From the NCBI RefSeq assembly GCF_013371465.1, contig NZ_JABWDU010000010.1:1-64000 (forward strand): DNA of 64,000 nucleotides, in the 5' to 3' direction. Every line of letters starts with the position of its first letter. The stretch's first letter is position 1. Shown piece by piece: positions 18,536 to 27,760 of this stretch. Source of the stretch: Ensifer oleiphilus (GTDB lineage Bacteria > Pseudomonadota > Alphaproteobacteria > Rhizobiales > Rhizobiaceae). The position numbers and the translations under genes were made by a program. The notes under the pieces were generated by a model. The model was given only the letters and a program-made list of their open reading frames with translations, was not told the origin of the DNA and did not search any database.

Positions 18536-20242
18536 CTAAAAGCTGAGATGGCCCGATAGCCAAAGTTGATTGCGGCCTGTCTTGCCGTCTACATTGGTGC
18601 CGTTCGCATTTCGCCCTGGATTGTCACCGAGGCCCATGCCCCAACCGGCCGTCAGCGAAAGGTTCTCGCGCTGCCAGTCGACAGTGAGGCCGGCGGCAAA
18701 CAGCGCGTATTCGTTCTTCCTAGTGGCGGTGGAGAGCGTAACGCCCTCAGGGCGCGCATTGATCTTTACATAACCGCTGTCAAAGAAACCGCCCAATTGA
18801 AGTTGGCCCCAGTCCTCTGGCACGGCCAGATCGTGGCGCAGCTCCAGCGTTCCTATCGCGCCTATGTCGGCAGACGCCTCACCGACGGGCCAGCCGCGGA
18901 CCCCATAGGGGCCGCCGAGCGCTATTTCCTCGGACGATTCAAGGTTGGTCGAGGCCCACTGCCCGCTCACACGTGCAAGCAATGTCCAACGGTCCGCGAG
19001 GCTCTGCTGCCGCTCGAGACGTGCATTGAGGCGAGCAAACCCACCTTCCGTCTGGAGGCCCGCCGCATCCGCGGCGGCCGAGCTCTCGACGCGCGACAGA
19101 TCGAGGACGCCGTAGGTGGCATCCAATCCCCAGGTCGTTGCCCCACCGAAATCCCTTTGGACGCCGCTGAGGGACAGCGTGCCCGTGAGAAGGCGCTTGT
19201 CATCGAGTTCACCCGCGGCAGAACCGTTTCGCAGCGCCTTCCCCGTTACCGCCCCTCCGACGCTGACGTCCGTGACCCGGTCGCGAACCAGGGGATGAGT
19301 GAGGCCGACAACGAGCTGATGCCCGTCTCCATCAAGGCCTGCGGCACGGCCCGTATCGGTCACGTCGTGATAGGTCAGGTAGCTGTAGGCACCATTGAAG
19401 AAGGTTCCTGCCGTACCGATCGGAGCGCTCGCCGAAAAGCGGCCATAGACCAGGCCTTGCGAAGTGACGTTCTGAAGCCCGAACTGCTCGCCGTAGCCCC
19501 AAGGATCGGTAAAATTGAAAAGGACATTGCCTTCGGCCCTGCCGGTGCTTGCGGAACCAAAGTTGTCCGCCCACACCTGCCCCGAGAACATCGGTCCCTC
19601 TTCAATGCCGATCGAGACCTTCGAGGTGCCAGGGTTGTCTCCAGCTTCCACGCTCGCCCGTACCTTCAAGCCGGGCAGACTGTTCATCTGCAGCAACGCC
19701 GCCTCGAGCTGCTGCTCCGTCATTGATGAACGGTCGTTGAGATAGCGCTGTTCGATACCGCGCAAGACCTCCTCCCTCACCCGCACCGAACCGACCCGTA
19801 CGAGGCCCACGTCCTCGACCCGGGCTTCCATGAGGGTGATCTCGACGACACCTTCGGTCACGTCCTGCGGCGGCAGAAACGCCCGTGCAAACAGATGCCC
19901 CTTGGTTTGAGCGAGCCGTGTTACCTCAATGGCAAGATTGCGCAGACCAGCAAGGTCAAGGGCCTTTCCGGCTACGCTCTCGACAAGCCGTACGCGTTCA
20001 TTCGAGGTCAAGAGATCGGTCTTGCCGGAAAAGATCAGGTGGGTGACCTTCACCGTTACCCCTCCCGGCTCGGTGCGCTGCAGGTCGGTGCGCGTGTCGT
20101 CGACTTCTGCTGGACGCGCCGCGGGGAGAGGCCGGACCGATTGGAGCTCTCGATCGCGCAGGAGCGCCCCGGCGTCCTGTGCAAACGCCGGGACACCAAA
20201 CAAGGCGGCAATTGCAAGGCCAAGGAGTAAGACGCGCGACAC
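18536..20242 (-). CDS. TpsB outer-membrane transporter (ShlB/FhaC/HecB family)
   Basis: A full-length 568-residue protein with a signal peptide (MSRVLLLGLAIAALFGVPAFAQ). POTRA domains (about 60-210) include VTHLIFSGKTDLLTSNERV and LARAFLPPQ-type segments. A 16-strand Omp85-type barrel carries the lid motif VRGW in GGPYGVRGWPVGE and a terminal Phe (LWLSGHLSF). It secretes a cognate TpsA exoprotein. The cognate gene immediately downstream is truncated, so this transporter appears to be an orphan unless a partner lies elsewhere. Confidence 0.9.
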   Translation of the reverse strand: MSRVLLLGLAIAALFGVPAFAQDAGALLRDRELQSVRPLPAARPAEVDDTRTDLQRTEPGGVTVKVTHLIFSGKTDLLTSNERVRLVESVAGKALDLAGLRNLAIEVTRLAQTKGHLFARAFLPPQDVTEGVVEITLMEARVEDVGLVRVGSVRVREEVLRGIEQRYLNDRSSMTEQQLEAALLQMNSLPGLKVRASVEAGDNPGTSKVSIGIEEGPMFSGQVWADNFGSASTGRAEGNVLFNFTDPWGYGEQFGLQNVTSQGLVYGRFSASAPIGTAGTFFNGAYSYLTYHDVTDTGRAAGLDGDGHQLVVGLTHPLVRDRVTDVSVGGAVTGKALRNGSAAGELDDKRLLTGTLSLSGVQRDFGGATTWGLDATYGVLDLSRVESSAAADAAGLQTEGGFARLNARLERQQSLADRWTLLARVSGQWASTNLESSEEIALGGPYGVRGWPVGEASADIGAIGTLELRHDLAVPEDWGQLQLGGFFDSGYVKINARPEGVTLSTATRKNEYALFAAGLTVDWQRENLSLTAGWGMGLGDNPGRNANGTNVDGKTGRNQLWLSGHLSF

Positions 20243-20507
20243 AGGTCAGACCTTTCGGAAGGGGATGCTGACCATCCGCTGACACGGAGTTGGCGCGCGC
20301 GGCAATCCACCCGTTCGGCATTCATAGTTCTTGACGAAGAATCATAGTTTGCTGGCGCCGTGATGATGCGAGGCCGGTCTGCCTCGTATGAGAGATCATC
20401 TTCCGGTGCGCCCGGACCCACGGCGCCTGCCGGATTCGGTGTCACCGGCGAGGCGACCTTGCGCGAGGAGAGGCACAAGGCCGCCCAATTCCCGCTGCGT
20501 CAACGTC

Positions 20508-20684
20508 GCGCTGATATCGGCTGCTGCGATCACCCTGCTCGTCGGGCTCATTCGTGACTGGACGGGAAGTTTTGACGCCGCCGCCATCCTGTTCGTGGCG
20601 CTCGGCTTCGGCGCGGCAACCATGGGCCTTGGCGCCGGGCGCGCGCTGCATGTCGGCGCGCGAACGATCAGGATCGACGGCTGA
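20508..20684 (+). pseudogene. MFS transporter (CynX-like), C-terminal remnant
   Basis: About 58 residues, including AAAITLLVGLIRDWTGSFDA and ILFVALGFGAATMGLGAGRA, correspond to the last membrane helices and tail of a CynX/NimT-type MFS transporter, ending at TGA 20682-20684. No preceding helices or start are visible. The stop overlaps the etfA terminator hairpin. Confidence 0.6.
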
Positions 20685-20703
20685 ACCTCATCGTTCAGCC
20701 GTC
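20676..20703 (-). terminator. Terminator of the long etf operon
   Basis: A perfect 11-base stem (GACGGCTGAAC / GTTCAGCCGTC, 6-base loop), 15 bases beyond the etfA stop. Confidence 0.8.
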
Positions 20704-20718
20704 GCTTCTGAAGTCTGT

Positions 20719-21648
20719 TCAGGAAGCCCGCTCCATCTCCGGCAGGGCTTCGAAGAGGTCGGCAACGAGGCCGTAGTCGGCGACCTGGAAGATCGGTGCC
20801 TCCTCGTCCTTGTTGATGGCGACGATGACCTTACTGTCCTTCATGCCGGCCAGGTGCTGGATCGCACCGGAGATGCCGCAGGCGATGTAGAGATCGGGCG
20901 CGACCACCTTGCCGGTCTGGCCGACCTGCCAGTCGTTCGGGGCGTAGCCGGCGTCGACCGCGGCGCGCGATGCGCCGACGGCAGCACCGAGCTTGTCGGC
21001 AACCGGCAGGATGACCTCCTGGAACTTCTCCGCCGAGCCGAGTGCACGGCCGCCCGAGATGATGATCTTGGCAGACGTCAGTTCCGGACGATCCGACGAC
21101 GACAGCGCGTCGGCAACGAAGGTCGACAGACCCGGATTGGCAACAGCCGCAATCGTTTCGACCGAGGCAGAGCCGCCTTCGGAGGCCGAGGCGAACGAGG
21201 CGGTGCGCACGGTGATGACCTTCTTGGCCTCCGTCGTCTGCACCGTCTGGATGGCGTTGCCGGCATAGATCGGACGTTTGAAGGTGTCGGAAGAGACAAC
21301 TTCGGTGATTTCCGAGACCTGGACGACGTCGAGAAGGGCGGCAACCCGCGGCAGCACGTTTTTGCCGACCGAGGTGGCGGCGGCAAGGATGGTGTCGTAA
21401 TTGCCGGCCAGCGAAACGATGAGGGCTGCCAAGGGCTCGGCCAGATTGTTGGCAAGGCTTGTGTCCTCGGCCACCAGCACCTTGGCAACGCCGGAAAGCT
21501 TGGCGGCCTGGTCGGCGGCCGCCTTGGCGCCGGCACCGGCGACCAGCACATGCACGTCGCCGCCAATCTTGGTGGCCGCCGTCAGCGTCTTTGCGGTCTG
21601 GTCGGAAAGGTGGCTGCCGTCGTGATCAGCCAGAAGCAGAATAGCCAT
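20719..21648 (-). CDS. etfA: Electron transfer flavoprotein alpha subunit
   Basis: A 309-residue protein. The C-terminal FAD domain is complete: [14 protein letters not shown], the [20 protein letters not shown] segment and [13 protein letters not shown]. EtfAB accepts electrons from flavin dehydrogenases such as trimethylamine, dimethylglycine or acyl-CoA dehydrogenases and passes them to ETF-ubiquinone oxidoreductase. It lies 23 bases after etfB and is the last gene of the importer operon, opposite two TMADH-like genes. This suggests a dedicated rather than housekeeping ETF. Confidence 0.95.
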   Translation of the reverse strand: MAILLLADHDGSHLSDQTAKTLTAATKIGGDVHVLVAGAGAKAAADQAAKLSGVAKVLVAEDTSLANNLAEPLAALIVSLAGNYDTILAAATSVGKNVLPRVAALLDVVQVSEITEVVSSDTFKRPIYAGNAIQTVQTTEAKKVITVRTASFASASEGGSASVETIAAVANPGLSTFVADALSSSDRPELTSAKIIISGGRALGSAEKFQEVILPVADKLGAAVGASRAAVDAGYAPNDWQVGQTGKVVAPDLYIACGISGAIQHLAGMKDSKVIVAINKDEEAPIFQVADYGLVADLFEALPEMERAS

Positions 21649-21671
21649 GATGAAATCTCCCTTTCCTGAAC

Positions 21672-22421
21672 TTACAATACGCCGGCTTCGACTTTAAGCT
21701 TCTCGACCAGCTCGGCCACCGACTTGACCTTGATGCCGGCCTTGCGGCCTTCCGGCTCCTCGGTCTTCAGCACCTTCAGCCGTGCCGTGGTGTCGACGCC
21801 GAAATCGGCAGGGGTGTGTCTGTCGAGCGGCTTCTTCTTCGCCTTCATGATGTTGGGAAGCGAGGCATAACGCGGCTCGTTCAGGCGCAGGTCGGTGGTG
21901 ACCACGGCCGGCAGCTTGATGTCGATCGTCTGCAGGCCGCCGTCGACTTCGCGCGTCACCGTCGCCTTGCCGTCTGATATCTCGACCTTGGAGGCAAAGG
22001 TGCCCTGGGCCCAGCCAAGCAAGGCCGACAGCATCTGGCCGGTCTGGTTTGAATCGTCGTCGATCGCCTGCTTGCCGACGATGATCAGCCCAGGCTGTTC
22101 GACTTCTGCCACACCCTTGACGATCTTGGCGACAGCCAGCGGCTCGACCTGGTCTTCGGTCTCGACCAGGATCGCCCGGTCGGCGCCCATGGCGAGAGCG
22201 GTGCGCAACGTCTCTTCGGCCTTGGCCGGACCCACCGATACGACCACGACCTCGTCGGCCTTGCCGGCTTCCTTCAGCCGCAGCGCCTCTTCCACCGAGA
22301 TCTCGTCGAACGGGTTCATCGACATCTTCACATTCGCCAGCTCGACGCCCGAGCCATCCGCCTTCACCCGGATCTTGACGTTGTAGTCAACCACCCGCTT
22401 AACCGTCACAAGTATTTTCAT
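21672..22421 (-). CDS. etfB: Electron transfer flavoprotein beta subunit
   Basis: A 249-residue protein starting [19 protein letters not shown], with the AMP-binding ETF signature region [20 protein letters not shown] and the dehydrogenase recognition loop region near [20 protein letters not shown]. It starts 9 bases after the stop of the oligopeptide-type binding protein gene, so it belongs to the same transcript as the ABC importer. Confidence 0.95.
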   Translation of the reverse strand: MKILVTVKRVVDYNVKIRVKADGSGVELANVKMSMNPFDEISVEEALRLKEAGKADEVVVVSVGPAKAEETLRTALAMGADRAILVETEDQVEPLAVAKIVKGVAEVEQPGLIIVGKQAIDDDSNQTGQMLSALLGWAQGTFASKVEISDGKATVTREVDGGLQTIDIKLPAVVTTDLRLNEPRYASLPNIMKAKKKPLDRHTPADFGVDTTARLKVLKTEEPEGRKAGIKVKSVAELVEKLKVEAGVL

Positions 22422-22430
22422 GGCAGCTCC

Positions 22431-23975
22431 TTACGCCTTTTCGAACCGGGGAATGTCGATGTAGCCATCCGCCAGCAGGAAAGGCTTGATGCCTTGTTGC
22501 GCCACGGCGGCGAAGGTCTCGTGCGTCAGGAAAACGAAGCCCCCCGACTGTTCCATAAGGTCCTGCATCTTCTGGTACATGGTGTTGCGTTTGGCCTGAT
22601 TCGGCTCGGCCATAGCCTGCAGATAAAGATTTTCGAAGTCCGGGCTGTCAAACTGCGACCAGTTGAGCTGGCCGATCTGCGAGGGGCGGAACCAGGCGAG
22701 GTTTTCTGCCGGGTCGACGCCTCCAGCGAAATTCATCAGCACCATCTCAAGCGTATTGCCGCCGTCGGGCGCCTTGTCGCCAAGGGTCCAGAAGACTGCA
22801 TCGTCGACGGCATTGATCTCCACGTTCACTCCGATGACGCTGAGCAGCGCCTGCACGATCTGGCAGGTCAAGAGGCTTGTCTTGTCGTTCAGCGCCGAAA
22901 GCGTGATGCTGAGATCGGAAACGCCAGCCTCCTCCAGCAACGCTTGCGCCTTTTCCATATCCGGTGCGTAAAGGATCGCCTCGCGATGGCCGATCATGCC
23001 GGGTGGGACGACGCCGGTCGCCGGTTGGGCCAGATCGGAATAGGAGCCGGCCATGATTTGGCTGACGTCGATTGCATGCTGGATCGCCCGGCGCACCCGC
23101 TCGTCGGCAAACTTCGGGTTTGTCAGGTTGAGGCTCAACCAGATCAGCCGGCTGCCGTTCATCTCTATGAGTTCGGTTCCTTCCGGCAGTCTGTCGCGAT
23201 AGGTCGCCAGTGTGTTGAGGCTGACCTTGGTGTAGGAGACTGCCTTCGCCTCGTAGGCGAGCGCTGCAGCCTCGTCGTCGAGCACGATTTCGAACTTCAC
23301 TGCAGGGAATGCCGGCTGCGGACCTTTCCAGGCCGGGTTGAGCTTAAGGAGCAGCGACTGCTTCGGCACCCAGCTGTCAATGACGTATGGCCCGGCCGTT
23401 GCCGGCGGTTCCGTCGTGAATTTTCCGCCAACCTTTTCGACGGCCTTCCGGCTGACGATATGGCCCATGTAGTAGGGGAGCGTCGTCACCCAGAACGGAA
23501 CGGATGGCGTCTTCAGGCGGATGATCGCTGTACGCTCGCCTGTGACCTCGACCGTCTCCATCGTGTCGAAGGCATAGGCCCAGGGAGAATTGTTGGCGGG
23601 CGTCGCAACACGTTCGAAAGAATATTTGACGTCCTCGGCGGTTACCGGCCCGAAACCGTCAGTCCATTCCAGCCAGTCGTGCAACTCGAATTCGATTTCC
23701 GTCGGCGACTTCTGCACAAGGCTTTTGGCGGCATAGGTCTGCCAGCCGGGCGTCGCACGCACGTCGTTCAGGCGAATGAGCGAGGGATAGATGCACCGAC
23801 CGATCTCTTCCTCCAGCGACCCGTTCTGGAAAGCGGGGTCGAGGATCTGGATATCCGTGCCGCCGCGCACGACAAGTGTGTCGCCATCGATGGCATAGGA
23901 AAGGCTTGGCCTGAGCATCAGCGCCCCTGCGGCGGCGGCCGATGCCGCCAGGAATTGTCGTCTGTTCATGGACAT
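22431..23975 (-). CDS. ABC importer substrate-binding protein, family 5 (DppA/OppA type)
   Basis: A 514-residue protein. The N-terminus MNRRQFLAASAAAAGA is a Tat-type signal with a twin Arg. The mature part is an SBP_bac_5 domain (VVRGGTDIQILDPAFQ, WTDGFGPVTAEDVKYSFER). It binds peptides, opines, glycosides or other solutes in the periplasm. The preceding ATPase gene ends 36 bases upstream. Placement in one operon with a CocE-like hydrolase and etfBA suggests an amino-acid-derived or N-methylated ligand. Confidence 0.92.
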   Translation of the reverse strand: MSMNRRQFLAASAAAAGALMLRPSLSYAIDGDTLVVRGGTDIQILDPAFQNGSLEEEIGRCIYPSLIRLNDVRATPGWQTYAAKSLVQKSPTEIEFELHDWLEWTDGFGPVTAEDVKYSFERVATPANNSPWAYAFDTMETVEVTGERTAIIRLKTPSVPFWVTTLPYYMGHIVSRKAVEKVGGKFTTEPPATAGPYVIDSWVPKQSLLLKLNPAWKGPQPAFPAVKFEIVLDDEAAALAYEAKAVSYTKVSLNTLATYRDRLPEGTELIEMNGSRLIWLSLNLTNPKFADERVRRAIQHAIDVSQIMAGSYSDLAQPATGVVPPGMIGHREAILYAPDMEKAQALLEEAGVSDLSITLSALNDKTSLLTCQIVQALLSVIGVNVEINAVDDAVFWTLGDKAPDGGNTLEMVLMNFAGGVDPAENLAWFRPSQIGQLNWSQFDSPDFENLYLQAMAEPNQAKRNTMYQKMQDLMEQSGGFVFLTHETFAAVAQQGIKPFLLADGYIDIPRFEKA

Positions 23976-24011
23976 CTGAATTCTCCCTCCTCAGATGGTG
24001 GCTCGATATGG

Positions 24012-25013
24012 TTAGGCAATAGCGAGCGCCGGCTCGCCCACTGCCTCCCCGATCGGAAAATGACACCGCACGCGCTGGCTGTTCGCCCCGGCGGTCTCCT
24101 GCGGAGCCTGGCTTCGGCACAGGTCCTGCGCAAAACGGCATCGCTCGTGGAATTCGCAGCCGGAAGGCCGCGCAAAGATGCTCGGCACTTCGCCGATCAC
24201 AGGCGGCTCGCTTCGCCGATGTCTCGGATCCGGAACCGGTTCGCTGTCGAGCAGAGCCTTCGTGTAGGGGTGCTGCGGATTGCGGAAGATCTCCGCCGTC
24301 GGCCCGCTTTCGACGACACGGCCGAGATACATGATGACCAGCTCGTCGGAAATGTGCCGCGCCACCGCAAGATTGTGGGTAATGATCAGGAAGGCGGTAT
24401 CGTGTTTTTCCCGGATGTCCAGGAAGAGGTTCATCACCCCACCCTGCACGGAAACGTCGAGGCCGGCCGTCGGTTCGTCCGCAACGATCAGGCGCGGGAC
24501 GACGGCGAGCGCCCGTGCAACCGCCGCGCGGCGCGCCTGGCCGCCGGAAAGGGCATGGGGAAAGCGGGCAAGCAGCGAGGACGGCAATCCGGCAAGCTGC
24601 GCCAGGGAGGCAATGGCTTCGGACGTCGTTGCGCCGTTGCCTGCAATGCGACGGGGTTCGGCAAGGATGTCGCCGATACGTTGCCGCGGATTGAAAGAGG
24701 ACGCCGGGTCCTGGAAGAGCAGTGCGGTCTCTTCGCGGACCGGCCTGAAGCTGGTCTTCGAGAAGTCCCGAAGCGGCGTTCCGTCAAAGATAATTTCTCC
24801 CGTTGTCGGCGGCGTGAGGCCGACAAGCGCCATGCCGAGCGTGGTCTTGCCGGAGCCGCTTTCTCCCACGACACAGACGATCTTGCCGGGCCGGAGCGAC
24901 AAGGATACGTCGACGACAATGTCGAGCTTGCGGCCGGCGGAAAAGACACCACCGCCCGTTCCGACGGTGATGCCGAGGCCGTGCGCCTCGAGGATGGGTG
25001 TCCGTTTCGTCAT
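24012..25013 (-). CDS. ABC importer ATPase (DppF/OppF type)
   Basis: A 333-residue protein with Walker A GESGSGKTT, signature LSGGQARR and Walker B LIVADEPTAGLD. The C-terminal oligopeptide-ATPase extension carries four cysteines (CEFHERC, DLC, RC), as is usual in DppF/OppF. It overlaps the DppD-like gene by 4 bases (ATGA), showing translational coupling. Confidence 0.93.
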   Translation of the reverse strand: MTKRTPILEAHGLGITVGTGGGVFSAGRKLDIVVDVSLSLRPGKIVCVVGESGSGKTTLGMALVGLTPPTTGEIIFDGTPLRDFSKTSFRPVREETALLFQDPASSFNPRQRIGDILAEPRRIAGNGATTSEAIASLAQLAGLPSSLLARFPHALSGGQARRAAVARALAVVPRLIVADEPTAGLDVSVQGGVMNLFLDIREKHDTAFLIITHNLAVARHISDELVIMYLGRVVESGPTAEIFRNPQHPYTKALLDSEPVPDPRHRRSEPPVIGEVPSIFARPSGCEFHERCRFAQDLCRSQAPQETAGANSQRVRCHFPIGEAVGEPALAIA

Positions 25014-25882
25014 GCCGTCTTCCTCCCGTCTGCGTGACGGCGCAGGGCCTCGTGGTCGATAACCGGCATCCGATCAACGCCGGGAGCGATCAGCGCCGGC
25101 TCGCAAGCAAAGAGCGCCCTGGTGTAGGGGTGTGTCGGGTTTGCAAAAATGTCCTCGACCGGGCCTTGTTCGACCACGCGGCCGGCATACATGACGACCA
25201 CACGGTCGCAGATTTCGGCGATGACGCCGAGATGATGGGAAATCATCAGCACGGCGACACCCGCCTCGGCGCGCAGTTCCCGGATCAGATGGAGGATCTG
25301 CGCCTCCATGGTGACGTCGAGGGCGGTCGTCGGTTCGTCGGCGATCAAGAGTGATGGCCGCATCATCAGCGCCGCGGCGATTGCAACGCGTTGGAGCATG
25401 CCGCCGGAGAGTTCGAACGGATAGTTCGACAACCGCTCGGCAGCGTTGGAAAGTCCAACCTGCTTGAAGACCGCGACGATCCGCTGCCGCTTCTCTTCCT
25501 TGGACAAACTCGTTTCGCGCCACAGCAAATCGGTAAGTTGATCGCCCAGCCGGTGCAGCGGGCTGAAGGTCGTCATCGGGTTCTGGAAGACCATGGCGGC
25601 CCCCGGTCCGCGAACGGACCGGAATGCCGGCCCGTCGGCCCCGAGAAAATTCCTGCCGGCAAGCGACAGGGCCTTGCCGCTGACGGCGGCCGATGAAGGC
25701 AGAAGGCCGAGGATGGAATGGGCAAGCGTCGACTTGCCCGAACCGCTCTCGCCGATGATACCGACAATTTCGCCCGGCTGGATGGTGAGATTGACATTCG
25801 AGACCGTGGGCCTGCCGCCATAGGAGATCGACAGTTCGTCGATCTCAAGCACCGGGCGCGTCTGCTGTTGCTCCGTGCTCAT
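25010..25882 (-). CDS. ABC importer ATPase (DppD/OppD type)
   Basis: A 290-residue protein with Walker A GESGSGKST, signature LSGGMLQRVAIAAAL and Walker B LLIADEPTTALD. It is the second ATPase of the heterodimeric nickel/peptide importer type. It overlaps both neighbours by 4 bases, fixing the start at 25882. Confidence 0.93.
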   Translation of the reverse strand: MSTEQQQTRPVLEIDELSISYGGRPTVSNVNLTIQPGEIVGIIGESGSGKSTLAHSILGLLPSSAAVSGKALSLAGRNFLGADGPAFRSVRGPGAAMVFQNPMTTFSPLHRLGDQLTDLLWRETSLSKEEKRQRIVAVFKQVGLSNAAERLSNYPFELSGGMLQRVAIAAALMMRPSLLIADEPTTALDVTMEAQILHLIRELRAEAGVAVLMISHHLGVIAEICDRVVVMYAGRVVEQGPVEDIFANPTHPYTRALFACEPALIAPGVDRMPVIDHEALRRHADGRKTA

Positions 25883-26784
25883 GCCGACTTCTCCGTTGCG
25901 AGCTTGGGATCGAGCGCGTCGCGCAGCGCCTCGCCGAAAAAGGTGAACCCGATCGTGGCAAGCACAATGGGTATGCTGCCGACAAGGACCGGCACCGGCG
26001 TGTTGCGGATCACCGAGAAGCCATCGGACAGGATATTGCCCCAGCTCGGCACCTGCGGCTTGACACCGAGGCCGAGGAACGAAAGCCCGGCCTCAAGCGT
26101 GATCACCGTGGAGAGGTCGAGGCAGGCGAGGATGAGCAGAGGCCCGACGACGTTGGGCAGGAGATGGACGAAGAGGATGCGTAGGTTCGAAGCGTTCATC
26201 ACCTGCTCGGCCCGGATGAAATCCCGTGCCTTGAGGCTGAGCGTCTGCGCCCGCACAAGCCGTGCATAGGACGGGACGGAATAGGCGACGATCACCAGGA
26301 TCACCGTGGAGACGCCGGGCCCGAGCAGCACGACAATCGCCAGGCCGAACATGATCATCGGCAACGAACTGAGGCTGTCGAAGACGAGGACCAGCAGGCC
26401 ATCGAGCCAGCGCGGGCCGTAGCCGGCAATCAGGCCGAGTGGAATGGCGGCGGCAAGAGCGGCGGTGAGCGAGACCAGCGCGACCGTCATCGCCGTGCGT
26501 GTGCCGAGAATGACGCGGGTGAACAGATCGCGGCCCAGCTGGTCGGTGCCCAGCCAATGGGCAGCCGACGGGCCGGCGAGGCGATCGGTCACGCTGATTG
26601 CGGTTGGTGAATAGGGGGCGATCCAGGGCGCGAGCGCCGCGACTAGCACGATCAGGGTGACAAGCACCACGCCGATGGCGCCGAGCGGCGTGGAAAGGAT
26701 CTGGCGCAGCGTGCGCGCGATCCGGAAGGATCGTGGCTGGTTGAAGCCGGTGGCGACATGCATGTTGGAGACTGCCTCGCTCAT
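25879..26784 (-). CDS. ABC importer permease (DppC type)
   Basis: A 301-residue membrane protein with about 6 helices. The N-terminal OppC segment precedes helix 1, LAGPSAAHWLGTDQLGRDLF is the DppC hallmark region, and the EAA-type cytoplasmic loop follows (VRAQTLSLKARDFIRAEQV). It overlaps the DppB-like gene by 4 bases. Confidence 0.93.
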   Translation of the reverse strand: MSEAVSNMHVATGFNQPRSFRIARTLRQILSTPLGAIGVVLVTLIVLVAALAPWIAPYSPTAISVTDRLAGPSAAHWLGTDQLGRDLFTRVILGTRTAMTVALVSLTAALAAAIPLGLIAGYGPRWLDGLLVLVFDSLSSLPMIMFGLAIVVLLGPGVSTVILVIVAYSVPSYARLVRAQTLSLKARDFIRAEQVMNASNLRILFVHLLPNVVGPLLILACLDLSTVITLEAGLSFLGLGVKPQVPSWGNILSDGFSVIRNTPVPVLVGSIPIVLATIGFTFFGEALRDALDPKLATEKSA

Positions 26785-27728
26785 TGAAGGGCCCTCTTCA
26801 CGCGCGGATCCAGCAGAGCCGCGAGGATATCGGCGCAGATCATGCAGGCGATATAGAGGGCGGCGGTCACCATGACGGTGCCCATGACCACAGGGAAATT
26901 TCGGGTGATGACGGCGTCATAGGTCATCTTTCCGAGACCCGGTCGCGAAAAGACGATCTCTGCGAAGACCGAGCCTGTCAGAAGGCCGCCAAAGCCGATG
27001 GCGATGACCGAGAGGACGGAAAGCATGGACTGTCGAAGCGCGTAGCGCAGTACCACCCGGCGCTGCCCCACGCCGAAGGATTGCAGCGTGCGAACATAGG
27101 GCTCGTTCATCGCTTCGATCATGGCGGCACGCACGATGCGCGAGACGTAGCCGACCCAGCCGAGGCCGATCGCGAAGGACGGCAGGATCAGGGCCTTGAT
27201 ATAGCCGAGCGGATCGGTCATCTCGCCGGCGCCAATCGCCGGCAGCCAGTTCAGCGTCACGGCGAAGAGCAGCAGCGTATAGAGAGAGACGACGAAGGAC
27301 GGCACGGCGACGAAGCCGATGGAGAGCAGGCCGATCAGCCAATCCGGCCAGCGTCCGCGATAAAGGACCGCCAGACAGCCAAGGGCAACGCCGAGCGCGA
27401 CCGCCCAGGCAAAGCTTGCAAGCGCGAGTGTGATCGTGTGCGGCATCACCTCCGCGATCATCGTCAGCACCGGCCGCCGGCTCCACACGTCCTCGCCGAG
27501 ATCCCCGACGGAGAGCCTGCTGACAAACAGGCCGAGCTGTTCGTAGAACGGACGGTCGAGCCCCATCATCTCGTGGAAGGCGAGACGCATTTCCGGGGTC
27601 GAGCGAGCGCCGAGTGCCACGACCGCCGGATCGCCCGGGATCATGTGCATCAGACTGAAGAGCATGAGCGCGACGACGAAGAGGATGGCGATGCCGAGCC
27701 CTACCCGTCGCAGAATGAAGAATGTCAT
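26781..27728 (-). CDS. ABC importer permease (DppB type)
   Basis: A 315-residue membrane protein from the ATG at 27726-27728 (MTFFILRRVGLGIAILF), which has the classic DppB start. Features include MHMIPGDPAVVALG, the EAA loop and the C-terminal GSVFAEIVFSRPGLGKM segment. A longer upstream frame lacks family similarity and would overlap the hydrolase gene. The hydrolase stop lies 32 bases upstream. Confidence 0.93.
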   Translation of the reverse strand: MTFFILRRVGLGIAILFVVALMLFSLMHMIPGDPAVVALGARSTPEMRLAFHEMMGLDRPFYEQLGLFVSRLSVGDLGEDVWSRRPVLTMIAEVMPHTITLALASFAWAVALGVALGCLAVLYRGRWPDWLIGLLSIGFVAVPSFVVSLYTLLLFAVTLNWLPAIGAGEMTDPLGYIKALILPSFAIGLGWVGYVSRIVRAAMIEAMNEPYVRTLQSFGVGQRRVVLRYALRQSMLSVLSVIAIGFGGLLTGSVFAEIVFSRPGLGKMTYDAVITRNFPVVMGTVMVTAALYIACMICADILAALLDPRVKRALQ

Positions 27729-27760
27729 GGTTCCCCCCATATTGTTTTGGTTGAACGGAG

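Noticed and set aside
22494-25037. 847-codon plus-strand frame opposite the binding-protein and ATPase genes
   Set aside because: It spans two real minus-strand genes and their junction; composition and absence of motifs mark it as a shadow.
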